Shown: positions 47,401 through 56,219 of the stretch, piece by piece
How positions within the stretch are numbered: position 1 is the stretch's first letter
Layout: every line of letters starts with the position of its first letter
DNA from: Nymphaea colorata
Lineage: Eukaryota; Streptophyta; Magnoliopsida; Nymphaeales; Nymphaeaceae
Reading direction: 5' to 3'
DNA: 64,000 bases
Assembly: GCF_008831285.2 (NCBI RefSeq)
Contig: NC_045144.1
Coordinates: 2,420,001 to 2,484,000, forward strand
Position numbers and translations under genes: made by a program
The notes under the pieces: model-generated
Seen by the model: the letters and a program-made list of their open reading frames with translations, nothing else
Told to the model about the DNA's origin: nothing
Databases searched by the model: none

Positions 47401-50400
47401 TTCTAACGAATTTACTCAGTACTTACTAGATCATGGGATCACTAGACAAATCTCATGCCCGCATACACCTCAGCAAAACGGAATTGCTGAAAGGAAACAT
47501 AGGCATATTGTTGAAAGCGCGCTCAGCATGATGCATGACACAGACTTACCTATGACATTGTGGACTGAGGCCTTTCATACGGCTATTCATGTTATAAACC
47601 GACTACCATTGGCTTTGCTTGGTGGAAAGTCACCATTTTTTCTATTACATCAGGAACAACCATGTTATGAGGAATTGCGTGTTTTTGAATGTGTGTGCTA
47701 TGTGCATATTGATGTTTCTTTAAGAAACAAATTTCAAGATCGTGCTGTTTTGTGCAGATTTATAGGGTATGCAGAAAACTACAAAGGTTATAGGTGTTAC
47801 AATCCTAAAACTGGGCGTGTACATGTTTCACGGCATGTTGTTTTTGATGATTGCAGGTTACAGGATCCAAAGGCTACTTCTGTGACACTCAATGACAAAA
47901 ATGAGGTGTATGATACTTGGTTACATGCTGAAATCTTAAGACAAGGGGCGGAAATGTTGCCTGAGCGAAAGGAGCAAGCTGTAAATGAGCCTAAGACACT
48001 TGTAAGTAGTTCCTTAGACAACACTACTTCCTTGGATAGCCTGCCTTCATCTTCTCAACCCAATGATCCACCTATAGATAATCGGTTCTCAGGCCTGGTA
48101 TACTCTAGGCAATCAGTCCCTACTGCAGTTCCACGCCAATCACAACGCGTACGACATCTTATTGACAGATGGGTGAGCTATAACAATTTTTCTTTGGATT
48201 TTCAGCTGTTTATGACAGAAGTCAGCAAAAAGGTGGAACCAAAATGTTATCAACGTGCGAGTAAGGAAAAATGTTGGGTTGAAGCTATGAATGAGGAAAT
48301 GGCAGCCTTGCATGAGTGTCAGACATGGCAGATTGTCCCTCGTCCAGATGATAAGAATGTTGTAGGATCCAAATAAGTGTACAAACTGAAATATAAGCCA
48401 GATGGTAGCATTGATCGATACAAAGCTCGCCTTGTGGTGCGAGGCTTCACTCAGCAATACGGGGAAGATTATGATGAGACATTCAGTCCGGTCATCAAGA
48501 TGGGAACAATACGTGTAATTATTTCTCTTGCAGTCTCATATGGATGGCTTCTTTATCAGTTAGATGTCAAAAATGCCTTCCTCCATGAAATTCTAAAGGA
48601 AGAGGTATATATGGAGCAACCTCCCGGCTATAGTACCCATGATCCTCAAAAATGGGTTTGTTAATTACACACGTCTCTATATGGGTTGAAGCAAGCTTCT
48701 AGGTCATGGTTCGATCGATTTTCTCATCATATACAACAAGTTGGTTTTCTCCGAAGCTCTCTCGATCACTCTCTATTTATCTACCATACCGGAGAAGCTA
48801 TTACTTGGTTACTTATATATGTTGATGACATTGTCATAAGTGGGAATTCTTCTTCACATATTTCTTATGTTAAAGATATGTTGAAGCAAGAATTTAAGAT
48901 GAAAGATCTCGGCGAATTACGGTACTTCTTGGGTGTTGAACTTGACAGGACGAATGATAGATTGACTCTTACGCAGCACAAGTATACCCTTGATGTTTTG
49001 GACAGGGCAAGTATGATTAATTGCAAACCTATAACTACTCCTAGTGTTCTAAACACTAAATTGATTGCCTCTGATGGAACTGCTGCATATTCCAATCCTA
49101 CATTCTATCGCAGCATTGTTGGTATGTTACAATACCTCACTTTTACTCGCCCAGACATAGTATATGCTGTAAATCAGATCTTTCAGTTTATGCATGCACC
49201 CACAGAAGGACATATGGATGCCGCAAAGCGGATCTTACAGTACCTCAAAGCTACTCTTGGAGATGGACTAGTCTACACAAAATGTCTCAATGCTTCACTT
49301 GGACATAACATATATACCTATATTGATGCAGACTGGGCAGGGGATCCCGATGACCGACGATCAGTTTCAGGTTTCTGTCTTTTTCTTGATTCTAATCTCA
49401 TTTGTTAGAGTAGTAAGAAACAGCGTGCAGTTGCGCGATCTAGCACTGAGGCAGAGTATAGAGCAATGGCTGCAGGGACAGCTGAAGCGTCATGGTTACG
49501 ACATTTGCTTGGAGAGCTCAATCTTCCTATTGTTCAGTCTTCATTACTTTGTGACAATCAAAGTGCGATAAAAATTGCCTTCAACCCCATCCTACATAAT
49601 CGTACCAAGCACATAGAGATTGATCAACACTTCATCCGTTAGAAGGTTGAACAAGCCGAGATCTTGCTTGCTTATATATCCACCAGTGAACAGATAGCTA
49701 ATCTCTTTACCAAAGGACTCACAGGGCAGCACTTTTGGGAATTGAAGAACAAGTTGTGCATGATCAAATCTCATGCACAACTTGACGAGGGCTGTTAAGT
49801 TTGTGCGTATAGGGATCGGGTCTGTTCAGACCCGATCCACTTCTCTTTTATATCCACACGCCTAAGAATACTAAGCGGTGACATTCTTGTAATATTTTAT
49901 ATAACTTAAATATACCAGTTTTTGAACCTAAGACGTTGTAGAGTACCGTCAACTAGTACCACCACAAGACCAGGGCCCAACTGGTCTTTTTGAAGTTATA
50001 TAAATATTAGTCGTCCACACACAACAGACTTGTGTGTATGGGGATCGGGTCTGTTCAGACCCGATCTACTTCTCTTTTATATCCACACGCCTAAGAATAC
50101 TAAGCGGTGGCATTCTTGTAATATTTTATATATTTTTGTACAAATCTGTTGTAACCTAATTAGGTTAATGTTTTTAATAGAGATTAAGGATTGCAGGGCT
50201 GCATTGGCTGACTGCATCTCTTCTTCCATCGTCTTGCTTTCTATCCTCTCTTCTCAATCTATCTTATTTTCAGCTGGAGAGACATGATTTAGTGAAGATT
50301 CTTACACTATGATCTGTAAATCAGAGCTAAAACAGACACCTTTGGCACTCACACAATCTTGAAGAAATAGTCCAGATATTGCACATTCTTGAAATAAACT

Positions 50401-53400
50401 GATCTTTTTACTACATAGGATAAAAACATAAGACAGAAACCGCATCTCAGACTAACAATAGTCCCTTATTTGTAGACAAGGAGGCTATAAGAAGAAGGGG
50501 CTTAGCTGGTTGAACTAGCTCCTATGACTAGATAAAACAACCTTGTTTTACTTCTTGCATCCCCATGAAATTGGAGAATTACCTAAGAAAACACAAAAAT
50601 TTATGAAGTGATTATTACTAGGGTCCTCACTACAATCAGCATCAATATAAGCAATCATCCATAAAGAGGAGGATGAGGATATTTATGACGTGCTTTAATA
50701 TATATAATGTTTCTCATCACTGCCCATAGGGACAAAATTAGGGGATTGTTGGAACTGATTTGCAACATGAATCACATGTGCAATTTCAAGTATATCTCTT
50801 TGTATCTTTCTTATCTCATATTTCTTGAATGCCATGAAAGCTGCTAACTTAGTAAGCTTGACATCAAATCCATCTTGCTCTATAAGTTCAGCTCATAACC
50901 ATCCTATTTTTTTGCTTTGGATGTTGTGGTGTAATTTTAGGAAAGAAATTTCGGGTCCTTATTTACATTGTTGGTCTTATACCATTACAGGTAATAGAAT
51001 GCATTAAGAACCACTCTCTCGCACTCTCTCCCCCACAAGCGGTTGGCATGAGATACTATGGTACTAATATGAACAATTAACATCATGCAGGAATCAGCTG
51101 TTGGTCTTCTTTGTAACCTGATGAATTTGTTCCCGTCATCCTTCCATCGTCATTATGATAATGTAAGCTATTTTCTCTCATTTATGGTGTTGATTATGGT
51201 TTTAGTGAAACACTTAATCAGGGAAAAGCTGGAATATCAATTTCTAATGCCAGATAGGAAGTGTCAAATCATTATGTAAACTTAATGAATTCTTTATACT
51301 TTTTCATAAAATCTTGGTTTTGTAGAACCTTTGGTTTATACTTTTACTTTCCATGATTTTAGGTAAAAGGATTATCAATGGGTTTTGATCAAACTTGCAA
51401 CTACAGAAGCGAATAAGAAGCAAGACACCTTAAAAAATCTTTGGAAGTGGGAAGCAAGGAACGTACTAAAAGAAAAATGGCTGACCAATATTAGAAGCCG
51501 AGCATGAAGCTAGTTGGATGTGAATCATGAAATGAACCAAACAAATTAAGAAGCAAAGAAAATGCAAATTAAGAAACAACTAGGAAGCGAGCAGGAAGTG
51601 AAAATTGTGATGCTTTTGTAGGCACACATACATGTCCTGTATATGCCAGGTACAATCTGGAGTAAATCCAATGCCAACATACCGAATTCAGTATGTTCCA
51701 CCATCCTCCCTTAAGTTGTACATGGTCTTGAACCATGGACAACATGTTCTTGATGTTGTTCTTAACGTTAAAACGAGCAAGAACGAAGAAGATGGGACAG
51801 GAAATAAGCGAGAGAGGCTAGAGAGGAGAGAAAGAGAGAAAAAGAAGTCATAGCTTTCGGCTACCCCTCCTCAACTACATTAAAAGATATAATTAGGGTT
51901 ATGTCTAACCCCTTACATAAAGAGTCTAGTAAAATAATTAAAAATTCAAAGAACTACCTAATAATAAAGTTCCAAAATACAGAAAACCTCACCCCAGCAC
52001 GTTTTCTCAACACTCCCCCTCAGCTGCTGGAGCATAGATGTCTATCAACACTAGAAATACTAAAAAGTTATATTGTATTAGTACTGTGGATTGGTTAGAC
52101 ACTTTATACTCTCAAGCATAGTGAGGTTCAATTTCCTTAGTCTCAATCTTCTTTCTGATGAAATGTTGTTTCTTTCTCATTGTGTTTTGTGCTGCTGTAA
52201 GAAATCAGATTGGAGGAAACATTCGTGGCACTTTGATTAATAAACAGTTGTGTTCTTGAGACAGATTCTCGTAGCTCTCTCAACAAGAGCAAGTTTGATA
52301 ACTGGATGCAATTGTCCATGGTATAAAAACCTTGGATAATTGTTTCCAGACGTTGGCCATCCAAAAAGCTTTTATATAGGGTGTGTATCATGTGATCAAT
52401 GTTTGATTGCTTAGGGGACATTATGCATGTTTTTTATCATATTTGGATGACATATATCCAGGATTTTTCTTGTATAATCCTACCACTAGTAAACCCTAAT
52501 TATAACACAAGTTTGCTTGTTAACAATCAAGAGTAAAACTAGTTAGGTTAAAAATTGTTGAACATGCATGCAGTGCCTTGTACACATTAATAATAATCCT
52601 AAACTGCTCATTGCCCAGTATTCCTGTGACTGTGATTGATTTTAAATCCCCTTCTAATTGTGATTTTGAGGTTTGAAGGCCATTCATTAGAGGGCATCCA
52701 ATATCAAAAGAAGAATAAAAAAGAAAAAGGAAGAAAGCGAACAGAACAAGACTATCACAAAGGCACAAACACAGGCAAAGGAACTAAACATCAGCAGTAT
52801 CAAATATACTACTAGTAGCCTGAGGTACACAATGTCAAGAATGTAAACTTCATATAGCAGGAAACTGACAAGTGAGCAGATGAATTTGATTACTTATGTC
52901 CTCTAGGGAGCAGATTTTGCAGCATGCAAAGCATTGTTATTAAATTAGGATGAATTGCAATTTTGCAACTAATGCTAATTTCTTGTATATTTCACCCTCT
53001 CTGGTCTTTCCTTCATCATAATTTGATACTAGGCGGCTTACTCAGAAACTGGGTTCTCAAATCTGACTTGTCAACCTTTGTAGTTTCTGTACTCAACTTA
53101 AACTAATCATGCAGAAAGTTTTCCAACTAATTGACAAGCACACCACATATTTAAGTGAAACTTGGGATCTGGGTCTTCCCTGACATAAACTCACAAACTA
53201 CTTTATACATTGAAAATTTTGAGTTAACAACTGTCTGCCCAGATTATTGAGTCAGTCGCAGGAAGAGAAGCTTTTAAGTGGTTGACATGGGGTTCACTAG
53301 CTCAAATGGCATAGTCTTCACTGAGTAAAATTAGCAATTGGATTATTTCTACATATCAGCTCAGAATAAATTTTAGGTGCTGCTGTTTTTCATCAAATCT

Positions 53401-55592
53401 ATAGAATGATCCCTTTGAGTAATTTGGATTTTTCCTATAAATTTGTTGAAATCAACAAAAATGGAGCTCAAAGAAAAACGTTTGTATCCTTATTCTGGTT
53501 ACCACCTGTACTGAAACCCATATAAAGAGAAGGGGTCACATTGCTTCTTAGGCATAAGGAACGTTCTACGAAACAACAATGGAAATTTTCTCCAATTCCT
53601 CCTACCTCGTGAGATGGAAACAGAATAAAACAACCCTTCTTGTACTTCATACCCATGAACATGAGCAAGGGCATGAAAATTCTTCACATGAAACAGAGAG
53701 ACAGAGAGAACTTTTGGTTGAGCATGAAGAAGTTTGGGAGTTAATTTTCTTCTGTTACAAGACTAGCAAAACGAGAGTAAAAGAAAATTGCCATCTCTCC
53801 TTCTCTCTTTGCTTTGAGGTGGCTTCAGAAGAAGAGCCTCATCATCATGAAAGGTCTCACTGGCCATGAGAGGGCCCATCAACATTGCCCAAGCACCTCA
53901 TCTGCAGGGTTCTGAGACAACCAATTTATCCCCTGATAAGGTAGGCTGAAGAAAGTTGGAACTCACTAATGCCTGTATTCTTTAGTGAAAAACCTTGTGC
54001 CACAAGTTTCATTTTTTGTCCCTCAGTGCTTTTATGAGTTTATACTTTATTTTGTAAAACCATTCAGAACTTAAATGTTTCTTTCATTGTGCTCGGGAAC
54101 AATCTCCCATGCCAGACATCCATGCAATGCTTTCATTTCTTTATTCATTGCCTCTACCTAGTTACGTAACTTCATAGCCTGATGGAAAGCAAAGAGCTCA
54201 TCCTGCTTTTCAACCTTGTAGAGTAATAATTGAAAATGTTAAAAAATAGTTCACAATCAGTCCATATTTGAATTGATTATCTCTTGCAAAATTTGATCTT
54301 TTTACTATTAACTTTTTAACTTATTATGCCCGATCATTTCCAAAGAGCTTTTTGTTTTATACGATTTTCCTTAAAAAAAATCACTAGTAAAACAAAGTAA
54401 CAAACTGAATGTTTTTTCAGTTTGCATGTACTGTAAAGTAAGATCAAGAACATAGATAGAAGACTTTAGTTACCTTTTCTGTGCGTCTTCTTCATCCAAG
54501 TTACAGCTGGACTTCAATTTGTTTTACAATACACTGCGCTACTTCATGCTGCTACTAGTACTGATGTGATGTTATCTGAAACTAATGGGATCTAGTTTCT
54601 CAGGCTGAGACTGTTCTTGCAACTATGCTGTCTAGAAGTTCAGCTGTATCTAAGGTATGAATCATAGAAACTACACTGCTTTCATCTACTCCACAAATTC
54701 AATAAAATGTATCTGTACAGATGATGTTGATGGCCTTGGGATGGTTTACCTTGGCTAGTTGATTTATTTTATCATCTGTAGTCTAGTCCCCTATTCTGCA
54801 ATGACATTTTTTTTATTTTGTATTTCTTTGCTGTTTTTTTGGGCAGTTGTGCTTATATATTAGTATTCTTTTTTCGCATTTTTAGATGTTTGCCCAGTTA
54901 CTGGCTTTCCTTCCAAGGGCTAAAGGTGATGCAGTTAGCTGGTCCCAGATGATAACAAAAGCTTTGATATCAATCAATATACACCTGAACTATGTTTTTG
55001 AAGGCTTTGAAGATGGTAATCAATGCAAATTTTTGTCTCAAGTGTGTCAATGAAGCCTAGTGTTAACATAGTAAACAATGTTGCATTTGCATTTTGCACA
55101 GAAAATAAAGGCATGAATATTATCAATCTATTGGTTGAACGAGGAAAGGAACCCCCACCTCCATTGGGTGGTTCTTTGGAAGATGGTGGTCGACAAGCAA
55201 AACAGAAGTTTGAGAAATTGCATATTCCTTGTGCTTGCAGATTGATACAATGTTGCATCACAATGCTTACCAGCCCTTACCATGTCCAGGTAGAGCCACT
55301 TTTTTGCTGTCTGATCTTTATGCTTCACTTACAAGCCATACCATCTAATGTTTATATGCTTCCTGTAAATGAAGGCCATATTAATTTAGTTTGACATGTG
55401 CTCTTAGGTTTCTGTCCCTGTGCAATCTCTACTAGCACTTGTGGAAAGAATGCTCTCACTGGATGGTAATGATTGTTATGCTTCAACACCTGTTATGGCC
55501 ATTACTCAACTAGAGTTTCTTTTCTCTGATCTTCCTATGCTACACCTAAGTGGCTTGGATTTGTTGGATGCCATCATCACGGGTGTTCGCAG
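34113..55592 (+). CDS. PELP1: PELP1/RIX1-like pre-rRNA processing protein, N-terminal half (nine exons)
   Basis: Nine exons join in frame: 34113-34353, 34989-35105, 35971-36035, 37008-37113, 51091-51162, 54604-54654, 54886-55015, 55102-55289 and 55408-55592, giving about 384 residues with GT-AG introns throughout. Landmarks: [83 protein letters not shown] and [10 protein letters not shown]. These match the helical-repeat RIX1 N-terminal domain of plant PELP1 homologues (At1g30240 type). In yeast and animals Rix1/PELP1 is part of the nucleolar complex that processes ITS2 and matures the 60S ribosomal subunit. The first ATG in frame is at 34114, but a good acceptor ends at 34112, so translation may start in an unseen upstream exon. 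The C-terminal half is not found before 64000. Intron 4 (13,977 bp) holds copia elements B and C. The open frame argues that the gene is still expressed. Confidence 0.82.
34354..34988 (+). other. PELP1-like intron 1, with a triplicated segment
   Basis: 635 bp, mostly made of three tandem copies of a 142-143-bp unit (described separately). Confidence 0.75.
34401..34825. repeat. 142-bp tandem triplication inside intron 1
   Basis: Units start cagatgaatgacttgagata at 34401, 34544 and 34686. They are nearly identical (for example cctcgcc against cctcacc in the middle copy). Each unit begins at a tttccag-atgaatg sequence that resembles a splice acceptor. Confidence 0.95.
34989..35105 (+). CDS. PELP1: PELP1-like exon 2
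   Basis: 39 codons, [20 protein letters not shown] to LLELLK. This is the most diagnostic RIX1-domain segment. Acceptor catag, donor GTCACA. Confidence 0.88.
35106..35970 (+). other. PELP1-like intron 2 (865 bp)
   Basis: No transposon ends recognised. A minus frame (35559-35828) inside it has no known domain. Confidence 0.7.
35971..36035 (+). CDS. PELP1: PELP1-like exon 3
   Basis: 21 codons plus [24 protein letters not shown]. Acceptor tctgtgcag, donor GTTCTT. Confidence 0.82.
36036..37007 (+). other. PELP1-like intron 3 (972 bp)
   Basis: Typical T-rich plant intron sequence ending ggcaatag; no inserted element seen. Confidence 0.7.
37008..37113 (+). CDS. PELP1: PELP1-like exon 4
   Basis: Completes the split arginine codon and encodes [20 protein letters not shown] to EDAADDML, ending in phase 0 before donor GTCAGT. 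Confidence 0.82.
38073..38281 (-). repeat. 3' LTR of copia B
   Basis: 209 bp, of which 48 are a (GA)24 run at 38079-38126. Reads TGTT...AACA on both strands, as LTRs do. The 32-bp excess over the other LTR is entirely in the GA run. Confidence 0.92.
38282..38299 (-). promoter_or_regulatory. Polypurine tract of copia B
   Basis: On the minus strand CAGCTTGAGGGGGAG runs directly into the 3' LTR. Confidence 0.8.
38289..39096 (-). pseudogene. Copia B RNase H region
   Basis: Two overlapping minus frames. The first (39090-38668) has [35 protein letters not shown] and [20 protein letters not shown]. The second (38726-38289) has [30 protein letters not shown] and ADILTKALP. These are the copia connection, RNase H D-D-K-containing and C-terminal motifs. 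A frameshift near 38590 separates them. The stop before SQRKYV appears to replace a sense codon. Confidence 0.88.
39097..39590 (-). pseudogene. Copia B reverse transcriptase, C-terminal part
   Basis: [54 protein letters not shown] (YVDD at 39229-39240) and [16 protein letters not shown] are intact. The catalytic aspartates are present. The frame starts just after a small deletion near 39570 that removes the expected DT of the DTFSPV motif. Confidence 0.9.
39591..41218 (-). pseudogene. Copia B integrase and start of reverse transcriptase
   Basis: A single long frame. [16 protein letters not shown]...CNACQLGKH is the HHCC domain. The DD35E core shows [21 protein letters not shown] and [32 protein letters not shown] and [12 protein letters not shown] are typical of the integrase C-terminal part. 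The frame runs on into [20 protein letters not shown] and [19 protein letters not shown] at the start of reverse transcriptase. In one core motif the usual DNGxEF reads DNALEF. Frameshifts at both ends cut it off from protease and from the rest of reverse transcriptase. Confidence 0.9.
41206..42495 (-). pseudogene. Copia B gag and protease
   Basis: Gag begins [20 protein letters not shown] at 42495, with [20 protein letters not shown] as the UBN2/DUF4219-type start. It is cut by a TAG at 42100-42102 where CAG (RQGD-Q-DLSQYF) is expected. It then continues with [20 protein letters not shown], an RG-rich stretch, and the zinc knuckle [14 protein letters not shown]. The protease has [14 protein letters not shown] and [10 protein letters not shown] frameshift near 41225 ends this frame. 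Confidence 0.9.
42496..43240 (-). other. Copia B untranslated leader
   Basis: Sequence between primer site and gag ATG; no frame of note. Contains repeated short words (cagatctgtttcagcc, agaggtctgtttcagcc) near 42565-42600. Confidence 0.6.
43241..43252 (-). promoter_or_regulatory. Primer-binding site of copia B
   Basis: Minus-strand TGGTATCAGAGC immediately follows the 5' LTR; complementary to initiator tRNA-Met. Confidence 0.92.
43253..43429 (-). repeat. 5' LTR of copia B
   Basis: 177 bp with a (GA)8 run at 43259-43274. Otherwise almost identical to 38073-38281. Confidence 0.92.
44452..44514. repeat. (TA)n microsatellite
   Basis: About 60 bases of almost pure TA dinucleotides with two short interruptions, within intron 4 between copia B and C. 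Confidence 0.95.
44969..45253 (+). repeat. 5' LTR of copia C
   Basis: 285 bp. Contains a near-perfect palindrome at 44990-45013 (GATCAGGTCTG-tt-CAGACCCGATC). Confidence 0.92.
45254..45265 (+). promoter_or_regulatory. Primer-binding site of copia C
   Basis: TGGTATCAGAGC abuts the 5' LTR. Confidence 0.93.
45501..46500 (+). pseudogene. Copia C gag
   Basis: [20 protein letters not shown] starts the capsid-like region ([23 protein letters not shown]2-type). A frameshift near 46130 is followed in the next frame by [17 protein letters not shown]. The CCHC knuckle [14 protein letters not shown] lies at 46343-46384. Stops near 46262, 46306 and 46499 (all TAG) fall where glutamine codons are plausible. 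Confidence 0.87.
46511..47377 (+). pseudogene. Copia C protease and integrase N-terminal part
   Basis: [20 protein letters not shown] is the protease active-site region (DSG at about 46568). The HHCC domain reads [17 protein letters not shown]...[10 protein letters not shown]. The integrase core starts with [20 protein letters not shown], where the first catalytic aspartate of the usual HxDVWGP motif is replaced by N (YSNVWGP). The frame ends with TAA after NIVHF, where the next expected codon is glutamine (HFQCDGGGEF). Confidence 0.88.
47378..48376 (+). pseudogene. Copia C integrase C-terminal part
   Basis: [20 protein letters not shown] and [20 protein letters not shown] complete the D,D-35-E core. 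[20 protein letters not shown] and [19 protein letters not shown] follow, then [20 protein letters not shown] at the entry to reverse transcriptase. A TAA at 48374-48376 replaces the tryptophan of GSKWVYK. Confidence 0.9.
48377..49408 (+). pseudogene. Copia C reverse transcriptase and RNase H start
   Basis: [74 protein letters not shown] (YVDD at 48818-48829) and [15 protein letters not shown] are all present. RNase H starts with [20 protein letters not shown]. Stops lie at about 48661 (within [13 protein letters not shown]) and 49406 (TAG for W in LIC-W-SSKK). Catalytic residues are intact. Confidence 0.92.
49409..49797 (+). pseudogene. Copia C RNase H end
   Basis: [48 protein letters not shown], a TAG near 49640, then [13 protein letters not shown] and NLFTKGLTG. 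This is the standard copia C-terminus, ending a few bases before the LTR start. Confidence 0.9.
49793..49905 (+). repeat. Copia C proximal 3' LTR fragment
   Basis: First ~113 bases of the LTR (TGTTAAGTTTGTGCG onward), including the palindrome at 49814-49837, ending at attttatata where the normal LTR continues with tttttgtac. Confidence 0.88.
49891..50025. other. Foreign segment with inverted ends inside the 3' LTR of copia C
   Basis: 49891-49907 (aatattttatataactt) and 49993-50008 (aagttatataaatatt) are inverted copies. Between them ccagtt/aactgg form a second inverted pair (about 49914 and 49978). It resembles a foldback mini-element, but the sequence to its right (50009-50025) is not LTR either. 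Confidence 0.6.
50026..50306 (+). repeat. Copia C distal (outer) 3' LTR
   Basis: Essentially full LTR lacking the first few bases, ending TTCTTACA and followed by the ctatg target duplication. Palindrome at 50043-50066 is perfect (GATCGGGTCTG-tt-CAGACCCGATC). Confidence 0.9.
51091..51162 (+). CDS. PELP1: PELP1-like exon 5
   Basis: 24 codons, [20 protein letters not shown] then HYDN, acceptor catcatgcag, donor GTAAGC. First exon after the copia-filled intron; phase matches exon 4. Confidence 0.87.
51163..54603 (+). other. PELP1-like intron 5 (3441 bp) with old copia fragments
   Basis: Contains a minus-strand copia LTR-like end (51780-52012), a minus-strand scrap of copia reverse-transcriptase entry at about 54085-54180 ([13 protein letters not shown]), and otherwise nothing recognised. 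Ends tagtttctcag. Confidence 0.6.
51780..52033 (-). mobile_element. Truncated minus-strand copia LTR with purine tract
   Basis: The sequence ends ctcaaca followed by ctccccctcagctgctggagca, closely paralleling the 3' LTR/purine-tract junction of copia B (tttaaca-ctccccctcaagctggagca). A purine (GA-rich) run near 51800-51850 resembles the GA run of that LTR. No matching second LTR was found, so it is a fragment. Confidence 0.5.
54604..54654 (+). CDS. PELP1: PELP1-like exon 6
   Basis: 17 codons, [17 protein letters not shown], donor GTATGA. Confidence 0.8.
54886..55015 (+). CDS. PELP1: PELP1-like exon 7
   Basis: 43 codons plus one base: [20 protein letters not shown] to NYVFEGFED. Acceptor catttttag, donor GTAATC. 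The 231-bp intron before it is plain. Confidence 0.85.
55102..55289 (+). CDS. PELP1: PELP1-like exon 8
   Basis: Completes a split glutamate codon, then [49 protein letters not shown]. The PPPPLGG motif is characteristic of plant PELP1 homologues. Acceptor tttgcacag, donor GTAGAG; preceding intron is only 86 bp. Confidence 0.87.
55408..55592 (+). CDS. PELP1: PELP1-like exon 9 (last found)
   Basis: [20 protein letters not shown] to [17 protein letters not shown], then a split codon (AG) before donor GTAAGG. The frame is open, so at least one more exon is expected; none is found before 64000. Confidence 0.85.
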
Positions 55593-56215
55593 GTAAGGCA
55601 CCTTTTCTGTTGCTAATCATGTATTTGCAAAAACAGATGAATTGTAATTTTGAGAATTCACTAGGACCTGTCATTTTGGCATTCAACAGAAATATCTGTT
55701 GATATTTGCATACTTCAAGTTTTCTTCAGTCACTAGTAATTCCTATGCTGCAGCCTCTTAAAGGTGTAAAACAAGTTTCATCCGTCACTAAATCCCTCAG
55801 CTAGGCCTTCAATGGACTTTGCTGCCTACACACCAATACTTTGGACTACTTTAGAAGTGAATTGCGGTGTTTTCAGATGTTCATCTACGAGGCCTGTCTC
55901 AGGCATCAGTCATGAAGTTTGTTTTTCTCAATAAAATCTAGGGAAATTTTTGAGGATTCAAAAAATTAGAAAATATAACAAATAATAAATAAAAAATGTG
56001 AGTTTTCTAGAGATTTTCTTACAAAAACCTCAACAAGAATGGAAATAATTATTAAATGCACACTATTTTCATTTTATCTTTTTTTGTTATATTATCTTAT
56101 AGATATTTTGAGAATATAACTGATATTTATGACAAACAAAAACCATGTGAGCAGCATTTTGTATCTGATTTTCTGCATTTATATTAGTCTGCTTCTAAGA
56201 GTAGATCATCCTTTG
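55593..56215 (+). other. Start of PELP1-like intron 9, nothing recognised
   Basis: AT-rich. Candidate acceptors at about 55689 and 55752 lead to immediate stops and do not resemble the expected RIX1-domain continuation. Confidence 0.5.
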
Positions 56216-56219
56216 CATG

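Larger units (their letters stand above)
44969..50306 (+). mobile_element. Copia LTR retrotransposon C (5338 bp)
   Basis: TG...CA ends are flanked by a perfect ctatg target duplication (44964-44968 and 50307-50311). A Met-tRNA primer site follows the 5' LTR; gag, protease, integrase, reverse transcriptase and RNase H follow in copia order. By hand count the 5' LTR and the outermost 3' LTR differ at about 7 of 281 positions. The 3' end is abnormal: an LTR start at 49793-49905, a ~120-bp foreign segment, then a nearly full LTR. Pol is interrupted mainly by in-frame stops rather than deletions. Confidence 0.92.
37114..51090 (+). other. PELP1-like intron 4, 13,977 bp
   Basis: Bounded by GTCAGT and catcatgcag. 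Removing copia B (5357 bp) and copia C (5338 bp) leaves about 3.3 kb of native intron, comparable to intron 5. 37250-37740 is an AT-rich segment with many aatatttt-like inverted motifs and no clear ends. 43430-44960 and 50312-51090 show no gene. Confidence 0.8.

Noticed and set aside
55740-55775. Possible tiny exon 10 of the PELP1-like gene after tatgctgcag
   Set aside because: It gives only a few residues before a stop or another donor and does not resemble the expected continuation of the RIX1 domain.
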